Assembly: GCA_013329355.1 (NCBI GenBank)
Contig: DUKK01000127.1
Coordinates: 1 to 14,159, forward strand
Direction of reading: 5' to 3'
DNA length: 14,159 nt
Origin: Candidatus Poseidoniaceae archaeon
Lineage (GTDB): Archaea; Thermoplasmatota; Poseidoniia; Poseidoniales; Poseidoniaceae
The notes under the pieces are model-generated. The model was not told the origin of the DNA and ran no database searches. It was given only the letters and a program-made list of their open reading frames with translations. This document shows positions 8,458 to 14,159 of the stretch, piece after piece (the first letter of the stretch is position 1; the number at the start of each line of letters is the position of its first letter). Position numbers and translations under genes: made by a program.

Positions 8458-9485
8458 GCCGCAACAGGGTTGCTGAATTTTTTCGTAATCAGCTTACTAA
8501 GCCCTTCAACCCAGTCTTGATTATCGTTCAGACACTTAATTACAATTAATTCCTCACCGCCTAATTCGAGGAAATGCTCTCTAATGCCGATGTCTAACTC
8601 TTCTAACGTCTCTAGTCCATCAGCAAGGAAGGCTGGAGCAACGATAGCGAGTTTCTTGACGCCCCGCTTGACCAGTTCCTCGACTTTATCCATAGTAGAG
8701 GGCTCTAACCACTTTACTGGACCGATTCTACTTTGGTAACTAATCGACCACTGATCTTCGTTAAGACCCAGCAAACCAACTACTGTTTGAGTGGTATTCA
8801 TGCAGTGATGACCATAGCATAGTGAATTTGCTTCAGACTTAATTGAGCAACAGTCGCTGATTTTCTGACAATGGTTTTTACTCTTATCGATTCGCTTGAC
8901 GTGGGAAACGGGTAACCCGTGATAAGAAAATAGCAAGTGAGCATCTTTGTCCAGTTGGGATTGTATCGAGTTTGTCAGTGGGATCACATATTCTTCATCG
9001 GTATCAAAGTGCCCCATCTCGATTATCTTCGGGTTCCAATTAATTGATTTCAGTTGTTTGTAGGTGTGTTTTAGGGCAGATTCTGTAGTCGCTTGGGCAT
9101 AGTGTGGAAACATTGGTAGCAATAGCAGTTCATCGACGCCCTTTTCCCGCAAACTCATCAAACCAGATTCGATAGATGGATTGCCATAACGCATAGCGAA
9201 GTCGAATTCGACATCTTCTACCATGTCATTAAGTGACTTGGTAATTCGGTCGGAATATACTCTGAGCGGTGAACCCTCTTCCATCCATATCTTTCGATAT
9301 AGGGGGGCAATTTTTTTCGGCCTCACTCTGAGAATAATCCCCCTTACCAGTAACTGTCTAATTATGTAAGGGGCATCGATAACATCCGGGTCTAGTAGAA
9401 ACTCGCGTAAATAACTACGCACAGATTTTACTGTTGGTTCATCAGGTGTTCCAATATTGATTAGCAAGACACCTTTCTTTGCCAT
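8454..9485 (-). CDS. hemH: Ferrochelatase (HemH) with internal cysteine cluster
   Basis: Inserts Fe2+ into protoporphyrin IX to make protohaem. The 343-residue product starts with the conserved KGVLLINIGTPDEP and has EEGSPLRVYS at 69-78, AMRYGNPSI at 97-105, LPMFPHYAQATT at 123-134 and the metal-binding SYHGLP at 187-192 (His189). SYQSRIGPVKWLEPST at 249-264 and FLADGLETLEEL at 286-297, with the second-site glutamates, complete the active site. Between SYHGLP and SYQSRIG lies a cysteine-rich stretch with Cys206, Cys212, Cys213, Cys223 and Cys228. This resembles ferrochelatases with an internal [2Fe-2S] cluster, rather than the C-terminal cluster of animal enzymes. There is no C-terminal membrane extension. 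It is transcribed toward the oxidase gene and shares its stop codon bases. It probably forms a transcript with the rhodanese gene 55 bp upstream. No Shine-Dalgarno motif precedes the ATG, so a separate promoter in the 9486-9540 gap is also possible. Confidence 0.96.
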   Translation of the reverse strand: MAKKGVLLINIGTPDEPTVKSVRSYLREFLLDPDVIDAPYIIRQLLVRGIILRVRPKKIAPLYRKIWMEEGSPLRVYSDRITKSLNDMVEDVEFDFAMRYGNPSIESGLMSLREKGVDELLLLPMFPHYAQATTESALKHTYKQLKSINWNPKIIEMGHFDTDEEYVIPLTNSIQSQLDKDAHLLFSYHGLPVSHVKRIDKSKNHCQKISDCCSIKSEANSLCYGHHCMNTTQTVVGLLGLNEDQWSISYQSRIGPVKWLEPSTMDKVEELVKRGVKKLAIVAPAFLADGLETLEELDIGIREHFLELGGEELIVIKCLNDNQDWVEGLSKLITKKFSNPVAA

Positions 9486-9540
9486 TGCCGAATTGTCAAT
9501 ACTGGCTTTCTTAATGATTTGTCTTCAACCGTTCATCTCT

Positions 9541-9912
9541 CTAGTCCGTAGAAGTGCTCAGTCCGACAGCTAAGATTCCTCGCCAACCACCCCACAATGA
9601 CATGACGTCAGTGTAACCCATATCTTGCAGAGATTTTGCTGCAATAGCACTTCTAAAACCGCCACCACAATAGAGGATTATTTTCTGTGAAACCTTACAT
9701 CCTGATTTCTCGATATCGCGCTCGATAACGCCTTTACCGATATGAATGGCACCGGTTAAATGACCAGCCTCAAACTCGTGATTTTCTCGGACATCGATTA
9801 CCACTGCACCGGCTTCAATTAAGTCAGGTAACTCTTCTGCCCTACACTCATCAATCTCACTACGTGCGGCTTCTACAACTGATAGGAAGCGAGGACTATG
9901 CTGTTTCGCCAT
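9541..9912 (-). CDS. Single-domain rhodanese-like sulfurtransferase
   Basis: A 123-residue protein with one rhodanese domain, predicted cytoplasmic. Such domains carry a persulfide on an active-site cysteine and move sulfur to thiol acceptors. The domain shows the entry motif VVIDVRENHEFEAGHLTGAIHI at about 37-58 (first conserved rhodanese motif), the catalytic loop YCGGGFRSA at 81-89 with Cys82 as nucleophile, and the closing GYTDVMSLWGGWRGI. About 20 non-conserved residues precede the domain. The catalytic cysteine is intact, so this is likely an active enzyme rather than an inactive regulatory domain; its acceptor cannot be inferred from sequence. It is the first gene of the minus-strand pair with hemH and diverges from the RNA methyltransferase gene. 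There is no Shine-Dalgarno motif in front of the ATG, which fits a leaderless transcript start. Confidence 0.88.
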   Translation of the reverse strand: MAKQHSPRFLSVVEAARSEIDECRAEELPDLIEAGAVVIDVRENHEFEAGHLTGAIHIGKGVIERDIEKSGCKVSQKIILYCGGGFRSAIAAKSLQDMGYTDVMSLWGGWRGILAVGLSTSTD

Positions 9913-9962
9913 GGCACTACGATAGTGGACAGGCTCATGAGGGTAGTGCTCAACAGCGCTTC
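9913..9962. promoter_or_regulatory. Divergent promoter region with repeated TAGTG half-sites
   Basis: The 50 bp between the divergent rhodanese and RNA methyltransferase starts must hold promoters for both genes. It contains a small palindrome, CACTA-cga-TAGTG (9915-9927), directly beside the rhodanese ATG, and a third TAGTG at 9944-9948, exactly 21 bp from the one at 9923. The outer arms GCACTAC (9914-9920) and GTAGTGC (9943-9949) are also perfect inverted repeats. A binding site for a dimeric regulator is possible, but the units are short and chance is not excluded. No clear TATA box or -35/-10 pair is seen. Confidence 0.4.
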
Positions 9963-10664
9963 ATGGCCGGACAGATAACGGGGGCTGAGGCAGTTTACCA
10001 GGCTCTGTTAAGTGGCCAACCGATTGACCGAGTCTTGGTTGACCGAGACAAAGACACGTCAATGATTAGACAGTTATGTCAACAGAATGATATTCCTTTG
10101 GAGGAGGGCTCGACGAATGATCTTTGGCGCATGTCAGCCGCTGGCCATGCTGACGCACTTGCTCTAACAGGACGATTTCAAACCAACTCAATTGATGAAC
10201 TGATGGCACAAGGTGGAACGATTTGGTTTTTCGATGGAGTGACTTATCCAACTAATCTGGGATTTGCCATTAGGACTGCTGAAGTGAGTGGGGCAGACGG
10301 AGTGGTGTTAAATGTCGCCAAGACTCATGAAGAGCGGCGAACAATTAGACGGGCAAGCATGCGTGCAGACCGTTTCATCCCAGTTATTTATTCCACTACT
10401 GAGGAGATAATTGCAAAAGCGAAAAGCAACGGTCTTACCATCGTCGCCGCTGAAGACATTGGAGACAGAGGACCGTGGGAGGTGGACCTGACAAAAAATG
10501 TACTACTCGTTGTTGGTGCGGAACGGGACGGCGTGTGTCAAGAAACGCTAACTGCAGCAGATTTCATTGTCAAGTTGCCAATGGATGGTTTTGTCCCATC
10601 ATACAACCTACAAGTTGCAGTAAGCGTATTAGCAGTTGAAGCTCTTAGGCAGAAACTGGATTAA
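9963..10664 (+). CDS. TrmH/SpoU-family RNA 2'-O-methyltransferase
   Basis: Predicted SAM-dependent methyltransferase that modifies a ribose 2'-OH in rRNA or tRNA. From the ATG at 9963 the protein has 233 residues. The first 70 or so form the small substrate-binding domain, beginning ITGAEAVYQAL and ending ADALAL. The SPOUT knot domain follows, with all three motifs: motif 1 YPTNLGFAIRTAEVSGADGVVL at about 95-116 (conserved Asn98 and Arg104), motif 2 VVGAERDGV at 183-191, and motif 3 KLPMDGFVPSYNLQVAVSV at 204-222. Motif 3 has SYN where SLN is most usual. The open frame extends upstream to 9864, but that part would overlap the rhodanese gene antisense and is not conserved in kind, and no start codon lies between the two. 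No ribosome site is seen. The exact target (RlmB-like 23S rRNA or tRNA) cannot be decided from sequence. Confidence 0.9.
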   Translation: MAGQITGAEAVYQALLSGQPIDRVLVDRDKDTSMIRQLCQQNDIPLEEGSTNDLWRMSAAGHADALALTGRFQTNSIDELMAQGGTIWFFDGVTYPTNLGFAIRTAEVSGADGVVLNVAKTHEERRTIRRASMRADRFIPVIYSTTEEIIAKAKSNGLTIVAAEDIGDRGPWEVDLTKNVLLVVGAERDGVCQETLTAADFIVKLPMDGFVPSYNLQVAVSVLAVEALRQKLD

Positions 10665-10695
10665 TATGCCAAATCTCTTTTATTCATGCGGTTTA

Positions 10696-10700
10696 GAGGG
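10696..10700 (+). promoter_or_regulatory. Shine-Dalgarno site choosing the malEF start
   Basis: GAGGG 6 nt upstream of ATG 10707. It favours this start over the in-frame ATG at 10686, which has no such motif. The later start also leaves a compact, positively charged signal-peptide n-region. Confidence 0.6.
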
Positions 10701-10706
10701 CTGACC

Positions 10707-13331
10707 ATGCTCCGGGGCCCCTCCAAGGCATTACCAAATCGAGGGATAGTTGCGGTTATTTTCATCTTGGCATTTCTGGTTCCAGGCTGCCTTGATTTCG
10801 GTGGCAACGAGAGCGAATCCTCAACATCGATAGGCGGGCCCATAACGATAGAAGCGTGGCATACCTTTGCTGCAGAAAGTAAAGAGGAGCAAGTATTCAC
10901 CAATGCCGTACGAGATTTTGAGGCAGCGAATCCAAATATCACGGTAGAGATTACGCTAGTGCCGTTTGCTAATGCGGACCAACTATTCATGACGGCAGCT
11001 CAAGGAGGGGAAGCTCCGGACCTGATGCGTTTATCAAGTGATCAATTAGGGGCAATTGGTGAAGTCAGAGTGGATGGCTTTCCACTCCTTGAGGACTTAC
11101 GGCCTCACTTAACGCCCCAAGACCGTTCACTATTCGAGGCTAGAGCCCTTGATGCAATGCGCTATGGCGAAGAATTGTACGGCATTCCAGCATCGCAGGA
11201 CTGTCTTTCACTTATTTTCAACAAAGCATTATTTGATGCGGAGGGCTTAGATTATCCAGACAGTGGTTGGACGGAACAGGATTTGCTATCCGCTGCCCAG
11301 CAGTTAACCCGCCAAGATGTTCAAGGCCTAGCGATACCAATCAAAACCGCATATTGGTGGTTTCCAATTCAAGGGGGATTCGGTGGTTCTCTATTCGACG
11401 ATGCGGGAAACCCAACCCTGGACTCTAATGGTTCTAGTGAGTCGATGCGATGGATGCTCGATTTGGAGCTTGAGCATGAGGTAGTAGCAACTGGCACCCA
11501 GATTGAAGGCATGAAAAATCAGTTCATTACCTCAAAAGCCGCGATGATAATTGATGGACCATGGAATTGGGCAACGTATGAAGATAGTCGACTGAACATT
11601 GGACAGACTCTCCTCCCAACCGTTGCCGAGACTGGAGATCGTATGTCCCCGTTGGTCACCTACAAAGGCTGGACGGTTAGCAAGCAGAGTGCCCACAAGG
11701 TGGCGGCAACAGAACTTGCTCTGTGGCTTTCATCAGCATCTGTACAGAAGGAATTTGCTCTCGAGACCTACACTATGCCGACCCATGCTGCTCTTGAGAC
11801 CGATGAACAAATTCTCAGCGATGCGGTAATTGCTGGTTTCCTTGAACAGACAAAGGTTGCGACACCTGCACCGACCACCAGAGCGATGTCTTTGGTGTAT
11901 GGGCCATTATCAACTGCCTTCGAGCAAGCTTACACGGAAATTGCTTCGACTACCGACGCCCTATCTGGTGCCAATGATGAATTGTTATCGCTGATAGATA
12001 ACCTACAGCGCGCAGCACCCATCGCCCCCAATATTGGCTACCGAACGATTCAACTAAACTTCACCAGCGAATCAGAATCGAATTATTCGATTTATTTAGA
12101 CGGCGAACTACACACTGAAATCACATCTGATATCGGCCAAGGGGCTTTGTCAGCAGGATATGATAACTGTACAGCAGATAGTATAGAGATGAATCAACTA
12201 GGCCAGGTTAGGTTACTACCAACGGGAGCTCAAACAATCGATTGTACGCTCACTGGAATGATTCCCAATCAGTTACACATAATCGAGGTTTATTCACAAT
12301 CAGGCCTCATATTATCGATTGAGGCTCTTACTGGTGTTGGTGATGAGCGGCCAAATTCTGGTGATACTTCGCCAGTCATGTTTGCTATTGGAGCGATTGT
12401 TCTATCCCTGATTGCTCTAATTTCCTTTGCTCGCTACCGTGACGGCCAACTTGGTAGAACCAATTCACGGCTTGCTCACTTCTACATTGCGCCCGCCATG
12501 CTGGCGCTGGCAATTTTGACTTTTTATCCGGTAATGTATGGGTTCTGGCTATCTCTCACCGACGCAGATCAGACTCGTCTGGGTGAGCAGGTATTCATTG
12601 GACTGGTAAATTTCTGGGAGGTGTTGACGGCCTCGGGCTTCCTGCGGGTAACAATTTTCACCCTGGTATGGACGGTAGTTAACGTCACCGCTCACATCGG
12701 TATTGGTCTCTTTTTAGCCCTGATTTTGCAACGTTCTAATATCAAAGGAAAAACCGCCTATCGCACAATATTGCTACTGCCTTGGGCAGTTCCGTCATAC
12801 ATATCGGTCCTCGTCTGGAAAGGGATGTTTCAGCCTGACGGATTGATAAACGATCTGCTAGGCACCGATATCAACTTCCTTTCAGATCCCACAGGTGCCC
12901 AAATAATTGTGATTTTAGTCAATATATGGTTAGGCATACCATTCATGATGATGTCGATAAGTGGGGCGCTCCAGGCATTGCCAAGCGACATGTATGAAGC
13001 TGCGAAAATTGACGGTGTTACCGGTTGGGACGCGTTTAGGTATCTGACATTCCCCAATCTAAGAAGTGCTTTAGTGCCCTTATCTTTGCTTGGCTTCATA
13101 TGGACATTTAACATGTTTAATGTGATTTATCTGATGACTGATGGCGGTCCAGATTTGTATTTCGGCGAACCTGGACAGACTGATATCTTGATAACTTACG
13201 TCTACGATGTTGCCTTCCGTGATGGCGCTTATGGTGTCGCAGCGGCATGGTCGGTGATAATTTTCCTAATGCTACTTGCCTTCTCTTGGACATACATGAA
13301 GCAAACCAATGCGACGGAGGCAGCAGCGTGA
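10707..13331 (+). CDS. MalE-MalF fusion: lipoprotein solute-binding domain joined to ABC permease
   Basis: A single 874-residue polypeptide combining the receptor and one membrane subunit of a carbohydrate-type ABC importer. Residues 1-28 form a lipoprotein signal: basic start, hydrophobic run, then LVPGC with Cys28 as the lipid-anchor candidate. A Ser/Glu-rich tether follows. Residues about 45-435 are a family-1 solute-binding domain (ITIEAWHTFAAESKEEQVF; APDLMRLSSDQ; LYGIPASQDCLSLIFNK; AAMIIDGPWNWATYED). About 443-545 is a beta-rich, unrecognised module with Cys488 and Cys513. An added transmembrane helix (about 555-574) leads inward to RYRDG. The MalF-type permease then has six predicted helices from about 592 to 864 and the ATPase-docking EAA loop EAAKIDGVTGWDAFRYLTFP at 764-783. 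The topology is consistent: outside receptor, one crossing inward, then the permease. Substrate is unknown. It lies 42 bp after the methyltransferase gene and overlaps malG by 4 bp. Confidence 0.92.
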   Translation: MLRGPSKALPNRGIVAVIFILAFLVPGCLDFGGNESESSTSIGGPITIEAWHTFAAESKEEQVFTNAVRDFEAANPNITVEITLVPFANADQLFMTAAQGGEAPDLMRLSSDQLGAIGEVRVDGFPLLEDLRPHLTPQDRSLFEARALDAMRYGEELYGIPASQDCLSLIFNKALFDAEGLDYPDSGWTEQDLLSAAQQLTRQDVQGLAIPIKTAYWWFPIQGGFGGSLFDDAGNPTLDSNGSSESMRWMLDLELEHEVVATGTQIEGMKNQFITSKAAMIIDGPWNWATYEDSRLNIGQTLLPTVAETGDRMSPLVTYKGWTVSKQSAHKVAATELALWLSSASVQKEFALETYTMPTHAALETDEQILSDAVIAGFLEQTKVATPAPTTRAMSLVYGPLSTAFEQAYTEIASTTDALSGANDELLSLIDNLQRAAPIAPNIGYRTIQLNFTSESESNYSIYLDGELHTEITSDIGQGALSAGYDNCTADSIEMNQLGQVRLLPTGAQTIDCTLTGMIPNQLHIIEVYSQSGLILSIEALTGVGDERPNSGDTSPVMFAIGAIVLSLIALISFARYRDGQLGRTNSRLAHFYIAPAMLALAILTFYPVMYGFWLSLTDADQTRLGEQVFIGLVNFWEVLTASGFLRVTIFTLVWTVVNVTAHIGIGLFLALILQRSNIKGKTAYRTILLLPWAVPSYISVLVWKGMFQPDGLINDLLGTDINFLSDPTGAQIIVILVNIWLGIPFMMMSISGALQALPSDMYEAAKIDGVTGWDAFRYLTFPNLRSALVPLSLLGFIWTFNMFNVIYLMTDGGPDLYFGEPGQTDILITYVYDVAFRDGAYGVAAAWSVIIFLMLLAFSWTYMKQTNATEAAA
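13316..13320 (+). promoter_or_regulatory. Shine-Dalgarno site for the malG-like gene (GTG start)
   Basis: GGAGG in the last codons of the malEF fusion, 7 nt before the GTG at 13328, which overlaps the fusion's stop codon as GTGA. It supports translational coupling of the two permease subunits and fixes the start of the partial gene. Confidence 0.8.
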
Positions 13332-14159
13332 TTAATCAACAAGTCATTCGCACTTGGTACACTCCTGTCGAGGTCGTAACCCTGCAAAGCTGGTTAGTAG
13401 TTGCGACCATTGTTAACCTCCTGCTGTTAACCTTTGATTTTCTTCGGGGTGATGACCAATTATTGCTGATTGGCTTCATAGGTTGTACTGCATTGGCATT
13501 ACTGCGTGCCATGCTACCTCAGCCCAATCAAGTTCAGCAACGAAATATTGCCCTAACAATTAGCATGGTAATAATCTCCCTTGGCGTATACCGATTAATC
13601 CTAATGCCTCTCTCGCTGTTTAATTTTTGGCTGAATGCATGGATGATCGCACCGGGGGTGTTGTCACTATTCTGGTTGTCGAATCGGGCAGTAGCTGTTT
13701 GGGCAACAAGGGAATTATCTGTATCTGCGATAGAATATGGATTAAAGCGAAATTTCAATCTACAGAAGCAACATCAATCAGTCGGCTCCCACATCACACT
13801 ACTCCATTTTGTGGTAATTACCCTAATTCCGATAATATGGATTTTTGATATTGCGCTTTCCCCAGGTAACGCACTTGGTGGAGAAATAGGCGACTCGTTC
13901 ACGGATGAGCACTTTGCGAAGATTCTCGAGGGGGAGTCATTTTGGTTGTGGTTTAGAAATTCGCTAATTGTATCTATTGGCACCAGCCTACTCGGATTAG
14001 TCATTGCCATACCAGCAGGATACGCCTTTAGCAGATACAAATTCACCGGGCGCGACGTCTCAATGTTTGCATTTTTGTTAGTGCAGATGTTCCCTGGCAT
14101 TATCATTTTAGTTCCATATTTCTTGGTGATGAAAACACTGGGTTTGCTCAATTCTCATT
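13328..14159 (+). CDS. MalG-type ABC permease subunit with extra N-terminal membrane region (3' end outside window)
   Basis: An open frame from GTG 13328 runs without a stop to the last base, giving 277 residues of an incomplete protein. The part from about residue 155 is a MalG-family permease: first helix HITLLHFVVITLIPIIWIFD (155-174), a periplasmic-type loop (DSFTDEHFAKILEG), then NSLIVSIGTSLLGLVIAIPAGYAFSRYKFTGR (211-242), where the binding-protein-dependent transport domain begins, and MFPGIIILVPYFLVMKTLGLLNS (254-276). The EAA loop would lie beyond the window. Residues 1-150 are unusual: predicted hydrophobic helices at about 22-38, 44-62, 73-92 and 100-124, then a basic stretch, YGLKRNFNLQKQH, before the usual first helix. 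Typical MalG proteins lack such a region. With the MalE-MalF fusion upstream it completes the membrane dimer. The ATPase gene is not seen and may follow. Confidence 0.9.
   Translation, partial: MINQQVIRTWYTPVEVVTLQSWLVVATIVNLLLLTFDFLRGDDQLLLIGFIGCTALALLRAMLPQPNQVQQRNIALTISMVIISLGVYRLILMPLSLFNFWLNAWMIAPGVLSLFWLSNRAVAVWATRELSVSAIEYGLKRNFNLQKQHQSVGSHITLLHFVVITLIPIIWIFDIALSPGNALGGEIGDSFTDEHFAKILEGESFWLWFRNSLIVSIGTSLLGLVIAIPAGYAFSRYKFTGRDVSMFAFLLVQMFPGIIILVPYFLVMKTLGLLNSH

Noticed and set aside
9864..9962. N-terminal extension of 33 codons for the RNA methyltransferase
   Set aside because: It would run antisense into the rhodanese gene; conserved sequence begins just after the ATG at 9963.
9937..9978. 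Tiny 13-codon upstream frame overlapping the methyltransferase start
   Set aside because: No ribosome site, no amino-acid bias typical of an attenuator peptide, and a length readily produced by chance.
13627..13848. Plus-strand 73-codon frame in the last region
   Set aside because: Out of frame inside the MalG-like gene, which shows continuous hydrophobic helices and family motifs.
13774..14151. Minus-strand open frame of 125 codons at the right end
   Set aside because: It lies fully antisense to the MalG-like gene, whose permease motifs are clear; its product has no recognisable domain.

Overview
The window is a compact, almost fully coding stretch of a prokaryotic genome with moderate GC. 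It holds a near-complete haem biosynthesis locus followed by the start of a carbohydrate-type ABC importer operon. No RNA genes, insertion sequences, CRISPR arrays or phage genes were seen, and no gap between genes exceeds about 60 bases.

Layout: (1) Positions 1-8457, plus strand: hemA, a fused hemC-hemD, hemB, hemL, hemE, hemF and a HemY-type protoporphyrinogen oxidase. Neighbours overlap by 4 bp or lie 1-17 bp apart, so this is very probably one transcript. (2) 8454-9912, minus strand: a rhodanese-domain protein followed by hemH (ferrochelatase). HemH converges on the oxidase gene, and the two stop codons share the 4 bp CTAG. (3) 9963-10664, plus strand: a TrmH/SpoU-family RNA 2'-O-methyltransferase, divergent from the rhodanese gene. 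(4) 10707-14159, plus strand: a MalE-MalF fusion (lipoprotein solute-binding protein joined to a permease subunit), then a MalG-type permease with an extra N-terminal membrane region. The last gene runs off the window.

Function: the eight haem genes encode nine activities. They cover every step from glutamyl-tRNA to protohaem by the C5, protoporphyrin-dependent route (HemA, HemL, HemB, HemC, HemD, HemE, HemF, HemG, HemH). Coproporphyrinogen oxidation is by the O2-dependent HemF rather than the radical-SAM HemN, which points to an aerobic organism. The transporter half suggests uptake of an oligosaccharide or similar solute. Its ATPase is not in the window.

Organism: not certain. Genes inside the operons carry strong Shine-Dalgarno motifs (GGAGG, GAGGTGA), often with TTG or GTG starts. 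The probable first genes of transcripts (rhodanese, methyltransferase) have none, as expected for leaderless transcripts, which are common in archaea and some bacteria. With the short lipoprotein signal and the oxygen-dependent haem genes, this could fit a marine planktonic archaeon of the Poseidoniia (Marine Group II/III) type, but an aerobic bacterium is not excluded. This is inference; no taxonomic marker gene is present.
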